This document shows, piece after piece, positions 19,490 to 28,016 of a stretch of 64,000 bases of DNA; positions within the stretch are counted from its first letter, which is position 1, and the number at the start of each line of letters is the position of its first letter. Below the pieces are notes generated by a model that saw only the letters and a list, made by a program, of their open reading frames with translations, was not told where the DNA came from and searched no databases. The position numbers and the translations under genes are program-made. Source of the stretch: HK1 sp965220535 (GTDB lineage: Bacteria > Pseudomonadota > Gammaproteobacteria > HK1). The stretch covers positions 3,286,001 through 3,350,000 of the forward strand of contig OZ244833.1 of NCBI GenBank assembly GCA_965220535.1. The letters are read 5' to 3'.

Positions 19490-20194
19490 ATGTCAATGAT
19501 AACCCACGATATCACATCCAAGACTCTGGGCGCTAAATACGAGGCGATTCAAGACGACATCCCGCGCCATATCCTCCTGCGTATTCATCGCTCGCTGAGA
19601 TGGTTGGGACGTTCCGAGGTCGAGCCGAGGGACAAAAAGGACGCGGGTTTCGGCGATGGTTTGGATGCCCGCTTCATTTTTCTTTGGATCGCCTTCAACG
19701 CGGTTTATGCCGATTTGAAGGACGCCGAATCCGATACGGTCGAAAGGTGGAGGCATCGAAAATATTTCGACGAGCTGGTCAAGCACGATAAAGATCGGCG
19801 AATCTACGATGCGCTTTGGGAGAAATTTCCCGGGCCGATTCGACAGTTGATGGACAATCGCTATGTCTTTGCGCCTTATTGGCATTATCGGAACGGGCGG
19901 GAAGAGCACAGTGATTGGAAAGAGAAGATGAGCGGCGAGCTTAAAAGATTCCTTCGCGAGTTCGGCAAGGAGGAGACCTCCAATGTCCTCAGAAGAGTCT
20001 TCGATCGTCTTTATGTCTTGCGCAACCAGCTGATACATGGCGGTGCGACTTGGAACAGCAGCAAAAATCGTTCGCAGGTAAAAGACGGGACGGCGATCTT
20101 GGGGTTTTTGGTGCCGATCTTCATCGATATCATGATCGACAACCCCGACGGCGATTGGGGGGTGCAGCCTCATTATCCCCCGATCGATGAATGA
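19490..20194 (+). CDS. HEPN-like domain protein
   Basis: A 234-residue soluble helical protein. It carries the HEPN catalytic pattern R-N-x3-H at R178-N179...H183 (LRNQLIHGGATW), the form seen in Apea-like HEPN proteins, many of which are RNases in toxin-antitoxin or defence systems. AAGGAGG lies just before the ATG. No MNT nucleotidyltransferase or other antitoxin partner is adjacent: the flanks are yhhQ (divergent) and pyk (convergent). It may be a solitary HEPN effector. Function is inferred from the motif only. Confidence 0.7.
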   Translation: MSMITHDITSKTLGAKYEAIQDDIPRHILLRIHRSLRWLGRSEVEPRDKKDAGFGDGLDARFIFLWIAFNAVYADLKDAESDTVERWRHRKYFDELVKHDKDRRIYDALWEKFPGPIRQLMDNRYVFAPYWHYRNGREEHSDWKEKMSGELKRFLREFGKEETSNVLRRVFDRLYVLRNQLIHGGATWNSSKNRSQVKDGTAILGFLVPIFIDIMIDNPDGDWGVQPHYPPIDE

Positions 20195-20271
20195 GCCTCG
20201 GCTCGTTTTCACCGCGGGCGCGGTCGGGTCGGCCGAGCGGGGATTTCGCCCGTCGTCGTTTTGTCGCAGCC

Positions 20272-21702
20272 TCAAGCGCTTTTCGAATCCTTGACGCGGG
20301 CGATACGCATGAGATTGGTGGTCCCCGAGATCCCGAAGGGCATCCCGGCCATGATGACGATCCGATCCCCGACTTTTGCGAAACCCTCCGACACGGCGGT
20401 ATCGCAGGCTTGGCTCACCATCTCCTCGACGCTGTCGACCTCTTTGCCGAGGGCGGAGTGGGTGCCCCAAGCCAGCGTCAGACGACGGGCCGTTTCGCGG
20501 TGCGGAGTGAGGCTCAAAATCGGTGCCGCCGGTCGTTCGCGGGCGGCGCGCAGGCTGCTCGAGCCCGATTTGGTGTAGGTGACGGCGACGGCCGCATTCA
20601 GGGTGTGGACGATACGCCGCATCGCGTCGGAAATGGCATCGGCGGTGGTCGATTCCGGGGTCGCCGGGGATCGATCGATCATCTTTCGATAATAGGGATC
20701 TCGTTCGACCCGGGAGATGATGCGATGCATCATGGTCGCGGCCTCGACGGGATAGTCTCCGGTTGCGGTTTCGCCCGAGAGCATCACCGCGTCGGCGCCG
20801 TCGTAGATCGCCCCGGCGACATCCGAGGCCTCGGCGCGGGTGGGGATCGGGGCGTCGATCATCGATTCCAGCATCTGGGTGGCCACGATCACCGGCTTGC
20901 CCGCATCGCGACTCGCCCGTACGATGCGGCGCGAGATGCTCGGCACGTCCTCCGGTGGCAGCTCCACCCCCAGATCTCCGCGCGCGACCATGATCGCATC
21001 GGAAAGCCCGATGATCTCCTCCAATCGATCCACCGCGGTCGGTTTTTCGAATTTGGTGATCAGCCCCGCGCGATCGTCGATCGCTTCGCGCAGGAGGAGC
21101 AGATCTTGCGGCTGCTGGATAAACGAGGCGCCTATCCAGTCGGCCCCGAGCTCGAGCCCCAACTCGAGATCCTCGCGATCCTTTTCCGTCAGCGGGGAGA
21201 GGGGGAGAAAGGCGCCCGGGAGATTGACTCCCTTATGATCCGAGATCTCGCCCTTGGTCAGGACCCGCGTATCGGCGAAGTCGGCGCCGGAGCTGACGAC
21301 CTCCAATCGGATCCGGCCGTCGTTGACCAGCAAATGCGCCCCCGGGCGAAGGGCGGCGAAGACTTGCGGATGCGGCAGGGATACCCGATGTCGATCGCCG
21401 GGCGAAGGGTCGAGATCGAGTTTGAAGGCATCGCCCTCTTCGAGCATGACGCTGCCTCGGGAAAATTTGCCGATCCGCAGTTTCGGTCCTTGAAGATCGA
21501 CCAAAATCCCGATCGGTCGGCCGAGCGACGCCTCCAATTCGCGTATCGTGGCGAAGGATTTGCGATGATCCGAATGGCTGCCATGACTGAAATTGAGTCT
21601 GAATACATCGACTCCGGCCATGAAGAGGGCCCGGATCGCCTCCGCATCCGATGTGGCCGGACCCAAAGTGGCGATGATTTTGGCAAAGCGCTGTCTGCGC
21701 AT
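20272..21702 (-). CDS. pyk: Pyruvate kinase
   Basis: A 476-residue glycolytic enzyme converting phosphoenolpyruvate and ADP to pyruvate and ATP. The N-terminus (AKIIATLGPATSD, then FRLNFSHGSH) and the active-site segment with VARGDLGVELP are typical. The small B domain lies around residues 70-170, and the C-terminal allosteric domain runs to the end. It is transcribed alone, convergent with the HEPN gene. Confidence 0.96.
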   Translation of the reverse strand: MRRQRFAKIIATLGPATSDAEAIRALFMAGVDVFRLNFSHGSHSDHRKSFATIRELEASLGRPIGILVDLQGPKLRIGKFSRGSVMLEEGDAFKLDLDPSPGDRHRVSLPHPQVFAALRPGAHLLVNDGRIRLEVVSSGADFADTRVLTKGEISDHKGVNLPGAFLPLSPLTEKDREDLELGLELGADWIGASFIQQPQDLLLLREAIDDRAGLITKFEKPTAVDRLEEIIGLSDAIMVARGDLGVELPPEDVPSISRRIVRASRDAGKPVIVATQMLESMIDAPIPTRAEASDVAGAIYDGADAVMLSGETATGDYPVEAATMMHRIISRVERDPYYRKMIDRSPATPESTTADAISDAMRRIVHTLNAAVAVTYTKSGSSSLRAARERPAAPILSLTPHRETARRLTLAWGTHSALGKEVDSVEEMVSQACDTAVSEGFAKVGDRIVIMAGMPFGISGTTNLMRIARVKDSKSA

Positions 21703-21901
21703 CGAAGTCTCCGGTTAACGTCGGCGCCGCCGACGTTTTTTCGATTCATGTCGGCGAACGAAGGGGGTTCGAACGCCCGCTCGTTCGACCCCTCGGCTCT
21801 CTGCCGCTCGATAGGCCACAGGGCGTAGGCCAAGACGGAGGGCGGGATTTGCCCCGAGCCCGGTCCGAGAAGAATCGTTTTTTCAAAAGGAGAGTTTTCG
21901 C

Positions 21902-22354
21902 ATGGATATTGCGGGCGAATTCAAGATTCCCGCGGCGCGTCAGAGCGTATGGGAAGCCCTCAACGACCCCGATCGGCTCGCTTCGAGCATCCCCGGTTGC
22001 GAGTCCATCGAGCGGCTGTCGTCGGATCGCTTCACGGCGGTGGTCGAAGCCAAGATCGGTCCGGTGCGATCGAAATTCTCCTGCGAGTTGAATCTAAGCG
22101 ATCTCGATCCGCCTTCACGGTACACGATATCGGGTCAGGGCAAGGGCGGCCCGGCTGGTTTCGGCAAGGGACAAGCGGTGGTGACGCTCGAAGAAGACGG
22201 CGAAGGAACGCTGCTGAAATACAATGCCGAGTTGCAGGTCGGGGGCAAACTCGCGCAGATCGGCTCGCGCTTGGTCGCCGGTGCCGCGCGCAAGATCGCG
22301 GACGATTTCTTCTCCCGCTTCGCCGCTCTTTTCGAAGGGGAATCGCCCTCGTAA
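21902..22354 (+). CDS. CoxG-like SRPBCC family protein
   Basis: A 150-residue protein of the carbon monoxide dehydrogenase subunit G (CoxG) type within the SRPBCC ligand-binding fold. The start MDIAGEFKIPAARQSVWEALNDPD and the SIPGCESIE motif are characteristic. AAAAGGAGAG precedes the ATG. No molybdenum CO dehydrogenase genes are nearby, so it more likely serves another molybdoenzyme or membrane-recruitment role. It converges with the alaX-like gene. Confidence 0.85.
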   Translation: MDIAGEFKIPAARQSVWEALNDPDRLASSIPGCESIERLSSDRFTAVVEAKIGPVRSKFSCELNLSDLDPPSRYTISGQGKGGPAGFGKGQAVVTLEEDGEGTLLKYNAELQVGGKLAQIGSRLVAGAARKIADDFFSRFAALFEGESPS

Positions 22355-22464
22355 AAAGAGGGCTTCGGCGTTGTCTATCGGGGGCGTCTATCAAGGTCGC
22401 CGCGGAGCAGCAAGGAGCGGTTTTCGAAGCCACAAGCGAAAGTCGAGAGCCGAAGATCTATCCG

Positions 22465-23190
22465 TCAGGGCTCGAAAACCACATTGACCCGCCGGTTCTG
22501 TCGCCCTTTTTTCTCTATTTTCGATACCCGGACCTTTCCGATCTCGGCGGTCGAGGCGACATGGGTTCCGCCGCAGGGCTGGAGATCCACCCCCTCGATC
22601 TCCAAAAGGCGCACCTTTCCTTGTCCCCTGGGGGGTGCAACCGACATCGTGCGCACCAACGAGGGATTCGCATCGAGCTCCTCTTCGCCGATCCAGCGCG
22701 GAGCGACGCGATGGCCCTCGGCGACGAGCCGGTTCAAGCCCTCGCTGAGAGCCTCCTTGTCGAGGACGCTTTCGGGGAGGTCGAAATCGAGGCGACCGCT
22801 GCCGTCGCGAATCGATCCGCCGGTGACCGGGGCTTCGATCAGCGAGCAAAGAAGGTGCATGCAGGTATGCATCCGCATCAGGCGATGCCTTCTTTCCCAG
22901 TCGATGCGGGCGCTGACCGTATGACCGACAAGGCTCGGATCCACCGGCTCTTGTGCCAGATGGACGATGCCTCGTGCCCCTTCGCTCTTGCGGGTATCGA
23001 CGATGGGGATGGCGTTTCCGTCTTCCAAGATCAACTCGCCGATGTCGCCGGGCTGTCCGCCCCCGGTGGGGTAGAAGACGGTGCGGTCAAGGTAAATTCC
23101 GGCGCCGTCGACCTCGACGATGCGGGCATCGCAGGATTTGGCGTAAGCGTCTTGGCGAAAGACTTCTTCGGTGGCCGATGCATTGTTCAT
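22465..23190 (-). CDS. Alanyl-tRNA editing protein AlaX-like
   Basis: A 241-residue trans-editing hydrolase that removes serine or glycine from mischarged tRNA-Ala. Zinc-ligand motifs are visible: HTCMH (HxxxH) and CGGTH (CxxxH). TVFYPTGGGQPGD is the family N-terminal glycine-rich segment. I start at MNNASATEE (ATG at 23190, AAGGAT upstream). It is a free-standing editing domain without the AlaRS catalytic core. Confidence 0.92.
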   Translation of the reverse strand: MNNASATEEVFRQDAYAKSCDARIVEVDGAGIYLDRTVFYPTGGGQPGDIGELILEDGNAIPIVDTRKSEGARGIVHLAQEPVDPSLVGHTVSARIDWERRHRLMRMHTCMHLLCSLIEAPVTGGSIRDGSGRLDFDLPESVLDKEALSEGLNRLVAEGHRVAPRWIGEEELDANPSLVRTMSVAPPRGQGKVRLLEIEGVDLQPCGGTHVASTAEIGKVRVSKIEKKGRQNRRVNVVFEP

Positions 23191-23745
23191 GAGGGAATCC
23201 TTTTGGGAAAAAGGCTCGTTGCGAAAAAGACTCGCACTGGATAGTCGCTGATAGTCGCGCCCGAGAAAGCCCGGCGAGGGTGTTTTTTCGAGCCCCGTCC
23301 GATGGCCCTCGAGAGGGTGTGCGAAAGACGCCGCCCGAAAGACGCCGCCCGCAACAATCGACCGCTTTTCGTGCCGATAGAGCCGGAAGTCGCCTGAATC
23401 CATCGTTCGCCCTTTTTCGAAAGCGGGCGGCGGTGCTCGATCCGGGCTCTTCGAAAGCCTCGCTTTCGTCGGCGGCCGGGCACGGGCCTCGATCTCGTTT
23501 GCAAAGAATCGAAACGATAAGATCGATTCGCGCCCGCCGACGAAGCGAATTTCTCGGCGCCGGCCCTTCGCCGATATCCGCAACGGCAGACATCCGCAAT
23601 ATCAGGCATCCGCAACATCGGGCGAAGCCTCAGACGAAGCCTCGGATATCGTACACTTCAAAAAGAATCCGTTTCGATGAATATCCCTTCGTTTTCCTTG
23701 ATCGTCGTTTTTCGTCTTTATCGCTTCTAAGATGCGTGATCCATT
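23191..23745. other. Gene-free divergent region between alaX-like and leuA-like genes
   Basis: About 550 bp holding both divergent upstream regions. I looked for a leucine-rich leader peptide and attenuator before the leuA-like gene and do not see one. Short repeats such as gcatccgcaacatc and gaagcctc are present. Confidence 0.45.
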
Positions 23746-25422
23746 ATGAACCCGATGCCCTTCGAAAAGTACCAAGCCTTCGCCCCCGTCGATTTGCCGG
23801 ATCGACAATGGCCGTCGCGTCGGATCCTTCGCGCCCCTTTATGGTGCAGCGTGGACCTGCGCGATGGAAACCAAGCCTTGATCGATCCGATGGACGGTCG
23901 CCGCAAGATGCATATGTTCAAGGCGCTGGTCGATATGGGTTTCAAGGAGATCGAGGTGGGTTTCCCGTCGGCCTCGAAGCCGGATTTCGATTTCGTGCGC
24001 CTGTTGATCGAAGAGGATCGTATCCCCTCGGACGTCACCATCCAAGTGTTGACCCAAGCCCGGGAGGAACTGATCCGGCGCACCTTCGAAAGCCTTGCCG
24101 GTTGTCGGCGAGCGATCGTTCATCTTTATAACTCCACCTCGACCCTGCAGCGGCGGGTGGTATTCGAAACGGATCGAGCGGGTATCGTCGAGATCGCCGT
24201 CAACGGAGCGCGGCTGGTTCGGGAACTGGCTGCGAACACCGACGAATCGGAGATCGTCTTTCAATATTCGCCGGAGAGTTTTACCGGCACCGAGCTCGAT
24301 TTCGCGCTCGAAATCTGCGAGGCGGTCTGCGATGTATGGGAGCCGACCGTCGATCGCAAGGCGATCATCAACCTCCCGGCCACGGTCGAAATGGCGACCC
24401 CCAATATCTATGCGGATCAGATCGAATGGTTCATCCGCCGTTTTCGTTATCGTCGGCAGTGCATTATCAGCCTTCATCCGCATAACGATCGCGGTACCGG
24501 GGTGGCCGCGGCCGAGCTGGGGATCATGGCGGGTGCGGATCGGGTGGAAGGAACCCTCTTCGGCAACGGCGAGCGCACCGGCAACGTCGATGTCGTCAAC
24601 CTTGCGATGAATCTTTTTACCCAGGGCATCGATCCCGAACTCGATATCTCCGATATCGATCGTCTCAAAGGGGTCGCCGAGTTCTGCAATCAGCTACCGA
24701 TCCATCCCCGTCATCCTTACGCCGGGGAGCTGGTCTATACCGCGTTTTCCGGTTCCCACCAAGATGCGATCAAGAAGGGCATGCAGGCTTTGGAGCGCAG
24801 CAATTCCCGTTCCTGGGAGGTGCCTTACCTGCCTTTGGATCCCAAGGATGTGGGGCGCGATTACGAGGCGATCATCCGCGTCAACAGTCAGTCGGGGAAA
24901 GGAGGCGTGGCCTATCTGATGAAGGCGGACCACGGCCTTGATCTCCCCCGCGGGTTGCAGATCGAATTCAGCCGCATCGTGCAAGATGCCGCCGAGCGCA
25001 GCGGACGCGAGATCGATTCGGAGGAGATTCTAAGTCTGTTCGAAAGCGAATATCTGCATAGCCGAGGTCCCTTCGCCTTGGTCGAGCACTGGTCGTTGCC
25101 GGATCCGGATGCCCCGGGACAGCGCCGCCTCGACGCCACCATCCGCCGCAACGACGAGGAACTCACGATCCAAGGTCGAGGAAACGGACCCATCGCCGCT
25201 TTCGTCGGTGCGTTGGAGTCCGGTTGCGGGATCAAGATTTCGGTGCGGGATTACAACGAGCATGCCCTCGGCAGAGGGGCGGACGCCACCGCCGTCGCCT
25301 ATGTCGAGGTTGCCGACGAGGCCGGTAAAACCCTGTTCGGGGTGGGCAAGGATCCGAATATCACCATCGCTTCTTTGCTGGCGATCCTAGGCGCGGTCAA
25401 CCGCCATTTCGCCAAGGGCTGA
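23746..25422 (+). CDS. leuA: 2-isopropylmalate synthase, LeuA2 type
   Basis: A 558-residue enzyme joining acetyl-CoA and 2-oxoisovalerate in the first step of leucine synthesis. The TIM barrel shows the catalytic/metal motif DLRDGNQAL (about residues 37-45) and the metal ligands in HPHNDRGTG. The C-terminal ~120 residues form the regulatory domain. The long N-terminus with DRQWPSRRI is typical of the LeuA type 2 branch. The rest of the leucine operon is not adjacent, but ilvE is 16 kb away. Confidence 0.94.
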   Translation: MNPMPFEKYQAFAPVDLPDRQWPSRRILRAPLWCSVDLRDGNQALIDPMDGRRKMHMFKALVDMGFKEIEVGFPSASKPDFDFVRLLIEEDRIPSDVTIQVLTQAREELIRRTFESLAGCRRAIVHLYNSTSTLQRRVVFETDRAGIVEIAVNGARLVRELAANTDESEIVFQYSPESFTGTELDFALEICEAVCDVWEPTVDRKAIINLPATVEMATPNIYADQIEWFIRRFRYRRQCIISLHPHNDRGTGVAAAELGIMAGADRVEGTLFGNGERTGNVDVVNLAMNLFTQGIDPELDISDIDRLKGVAEFCNQLPIHPRHPYAGELVYTAFSGSHQDAIKKGMQALERSNSRSWEVPYLPLDPKDVGRDYEAIIRVNSQSGKGGVAYLMKADHGLDLPRGLQIEFSRIVQDAAERSGREIDSEEILSLFESEYLHSRGPFALVEHWSLPDPDAPGQRRLDATIRRNDEELTIQGRGNGPIAAFVGALESGCGIKISVRDYNEHALGRGADATAVAYVEVADEAGKTLFGVGKDPNITIASLLAILGAVNRHFAKG

Positions 25423-25472
25423 AAAGCCGCGTCTCGACAAACGCGTCTCGACAAGAAAATATCGCCCTCGCA

Positions 25473-25982
25473 ATGTCCGGGAACAGACAATCCTACGATG
25501 GGCTCTTGCACCTTTGGGAGGGCGAGGTGCTCCCGGCTTGGATCGACGCCAATCGCCACATGAGCGACGGCTTTTATGCGGTGGCTTTCGGCGAGGCGAC
25601 TTGGCGCGTGCAGGATTGGCTGGGCATGGACGCCGACTATCGCAAGCGAACCGGCGGTACGCTTTATTCCGTCGAAGCGCATATCACGTGGGAGAAAGAA
25701 CTCCTCTTGGGGCAGCGCATCCATACCCGAAGCCTGGTTGCGGGGGTGGACGAAAAACGCCTTCGCCTTTTCCAATATCTCCTGGCGAGCGACGAGAGCG
25801 TGCTTGCGGCCACCATGGATTTGATGTTGTTGCACGTGACGCAGCACGAGGAGGGCGTGCGCGTGAGCCCCTTCCCGCCGGAGATAGCGGCGAGATTACA
25901 AGAGATCGCCGCCGCCCATGCCGCTTTGGAACGCCCGGTGCAGGCGGGTCGAAAGATCCGCGATCTCTCGCTTGCCGGATGA
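25473..25982 (+). CDS. Hotdog-fold acyl-CoA thioesterase family protein
   Basis: A 169-residue single-domain protein of the 4HBT/thioesterase superfamily. The segment AWIDANRHMSDGFYAVAFGEA contains the conserved D-x-N-x-H-M pattern used by these hydrolases. Similar proteins are described as betainyl- or carnitinyl-CoA thioesterases. It starts 50 bp after the leuA-like stop and may be co-transcribed. Substrate unknown. Confidence 0.8.
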   Translation: MSGNRQSYDGLLHLWEGEVLPAWIDANRHMSDGFYAVAFGEATWRVQDWLGMDADYRKRTGGTLYSVEAHITWEKELLLGQRIHTRSLVAGVDEKRLRLFQYLLASDESVLAATMDLMLLHVTQHEEGVRVSPFPPEIAARLQEIAAAHAALERPVQAGRKIRDLSLAG

Positions 25983-26058
25983 CGGGAGGCATGGCATCGG
26001 CATCGCATCCTTAGAGCGTCGGCTTCGCTCCTTGGATGAATTACAAGGACAAGCGAAG

Positions 26059-27045
26059 CTAAGCCGATGGACCGAAAAGCGCAAGGAGGAGTGCGCCCTT
26101 GCGCTTTTCAGGCCTCGACGGCGATGCCTGCATCGATTCCATACTGATCGCGGTGGTATTGATCAAAGACACTGAATCCCCTTTGGATGAAGTGTCGATC
26201 ACATAAACCACGAAGGGATTGTCCGAGCCGACATCGCAGGAATACCAACCTTGGCGGCAGATGTATCGGGGATCTTATGGTCGGGCGTGCCGCTCGCCGA
26301 GATGGTATAGACATTCAAGTGATTGACCGTCCGGGCATCGATCGCCGTCGGGGACACTCCTTGATCGTCAGTGCATTCGAATCGGGTATCGGTGCAGTTC
26401 TCGCCGCCGTCGGCGATGCATCGGAATTTGACGGAAGGAGCGCTGGTTTCCCCGACTTAAAACCGAATCGGTGCCTTGTTCTTTTCGCTCATCCGATAGG
26501 CAGTGATATTCGCGTTCAGCGAGTCCGAGGAGGACCGAGCCTGCGCCGTGATTCGCTCCCGGCTCCGCAATGCCGCGCAGCCGAGCGCCCCGGTGCTTGC
26601 CGTCGCCGCAACGAGCGTCCTTATGTCGCTCGCCGATAACGAGACCGTCGTCCTCGTGTCGACGGGATATCGATTTGACGGATGGCCATAGAGTTTCTGT
26701 TGGAACTTGTTGCCATCGTCGTCGGCACAGTCCAACGAAACACGACACGCCTCGTCATGGGCACCGGCACGCCTGATCCGTGTAGTCGTGGTGATATTGT
26801 CATTGGAAATATCCTCTATCGCGTACGCCTTGAGCGGCCAATAGACGCCCGGCTTTCTGATCTGACGTCTGATCCGGTCGTTCCTGCTAAGACCCTTGGG
26901 GTTTCTTGCGCTCGTTGTTTCTCGCCCGGTCGTTCGCTCCGCCCTTGATCAGGATGGCGATCATGTCGTAATGACCCGACTTGGCAGCGAGGTGCCGGGG
27001 AGTGTTTTGGCCATTATTTTTTTGGGATCGTCGTCGCCGAAGTCT
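26059..27045 (-). pseudogene. Decayed ankyrin-repeat gene with the shared C-terminal module
   Basis: Read on the minus strand, this is a broken paralogue of the intact ankyrin gene at 28017-29735. It begins with one recognisable ankyrin repeat (NTPRHLAAKSGHYDMIAIL) near 27015, interrupted by a TAG and a frame change. The module then starts with GVYWPLKAYAIEDIS and continues in frame through CRVSLDC, TVSLSASDIRTL and ITAYRMSEKNKAPIRF. A TAA follows at the position where the paralogue has lysine (IRF-stop-VGE). Reading resumes with VKFRCIADGGENCTDTRFEC and, after a further frameshift, GWYSCDVGSDNPFVVYVIDT and LINTTAISME. The signal peptide and most repeats are missing. At least three disruptions make it a pseudogene. 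Confidence 0.85.
26075..26108. terminator. Bidirectional terminator hairpin
   Basis: aaaagcgcaagg (26075-26086) pairs perfectly with ccttgcgctttt (26097-26108). The 12-bp stem gives a T4 tract on either strand. It follows the thioesterase gene on the plus strand and ends the decayed ankyrin gene on the minus strand. Confidence 0.75.
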
Positions 27046-27055
27046 CGGCTTCCCA

Positions 27056-27095
27056 TAAAAAAGGGCGACCTCTCCTTGTCGGAGAAGCCGCCCTC
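27056..27095 (-). terminator. Rho-independent terminator
   Basis: On the minus strand a gagggcggcttctcc stem pairs with ggagaggtcgccct around a 5-nt loop and is followed by a T6 run. It lies 46 bp past the truncated module gene. A close copy terminates the Calx-beta gene at 30415-30450. Confidence 0.8.
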
Positions 27096-27141
27096 AGGTC
27101 AAGCCCCGAGCGGTATTCAGATCAGGATTAGTCCTCGACGA

Positions 27142-27657
27142 CTACTCCTCGACCACCCCGGTAGCGCTGTTGTTGACCAACGCCCCGCCGCCTCCGGTGC
27201 GCGTCATCACCTGCACCGTGAAGTCGTTGTCCGAGCGCAACTCGCACGACAGGCCCATCCCCTCCCAACGGTGGTCGATCAAATCCGCCAACTCGCTGGT
27301 TTGCAGGTGCCTCACCGTCAATCGCGGGATGCGACCCAAATCGCCCTCGTGGCGGGTGCCGTCGTCGTCGAAGCAGGCAAATCGGGTGCGCGTGCAATGT
27401 TGCCCCGACGGCGCCACGCAGCGGATGCGAAGGTTCGTCTCCTCGTCCCCGTCGGGCGAGGGAATCGACTCGATATCCACCCGCTTGGCGCCGTAGAGGC
27501 TGTCAAGGGCGCTTTCCAGGCTCGCGCTGTTGTCGCCGTCGTCAAAGATGTCGGCGTCGTGGTGCGCGTTGAGGGTGACCGTTTGGGCTGCACTGGCGTT
27601 CGCTTCGAAGTCCAATGTCCCGGGCCGGTTGCTGATATCGCTATCCAGGCTGAGCAT
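27142..27657 (-). pseudogene. Truncated gene encoding the second half of the shared C-terminal module
   Basis: An open frame of 171 residues from an ATG at 27657 with a poor ribosome site. The last ~110 residues match the second half-repeat of the module in the two Calx-beta proteins: VDIESIPSPDGDEETNLRIRC, CTRTRFAC, SCELRSDNDFTVQVMTRTGG, then ALVNNS. There is no signal peptide and the first half-repeat is missing. The first ~55 residues (MLSLDSDISNRPG onward) match nothing I recognise. It is most likely the 3' remnant of a lost family member, still followed by its own terminator. A short expressed protein cannot be excluded. Confidence 0.6.
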
Positions 27658-27692
27658 CGTCAACCTAACCTTTCCCGACGAGGGCGTCTGCG

Positions 27693-27754
27693 GTCTTGCC
27701 GAAAACCAAGAGAATCGGGGCACGGGCGACCGCCTGTGCCCCGACATCGCTCTC
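27693..27754 (-). repeat. 62-bp direct repeat containing a terminator hairpin, copy 1
   Basis: Near-identical to 27944-28005. It contains the hairpin tcggggcac ... gtgccccga (27715-27744). Copy 2 is the terminator of the ankyrin gene; copy 1 lies before the truncated module gene, consistent with duplication of a gene 3' end. Confidence 0.75.
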
Positions 27755-27943
27755 GGCGTCAAACGGGTCGATGGCTTCGACCATCGCCCGAAGGTCAAGG
27801 CTCCGAGTTTCGACACCGCTCACCGCAAACGGGATTCTCGACAAACGCCCTTGAGACACCCCGATAAAAAGGGCGGCTTTTCCAGTAGCAGACGAACGAT
27901 ATCTCTCGGCACGCTTTGCGAACCTCTACCGAACGAGTCCGTA

Positions 27944-28005
27944 ATCTTGCCGAAATCCAAGAGAATCGGGGCACGGACAGCCGCCCGTGCCCCGACTTCA
28001 CTCTC
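27944..28005 (-). terminator. 62-bp direct repeat copy 2 with the ankyrin-gene terminator
   Basis: It starts 11 bp after the ankyrin gene stop. An 11-bp stem tcggggcacgg / ccgtgccccga (27966-27995) with an 8-nt loop is followed on the minus strand by a T-rich stretch (ttctcttggattt). The 62-bp block recurs at 27693-27754. Confidence 0.7.
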
Positions 28006-28016
28006 AGTGCCTACTT

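Noticed and set aside
20191..21828. 545-codon plus-strand frame opposite pyk
   Set aside because: Antisense shadow of pyruvate kinase.
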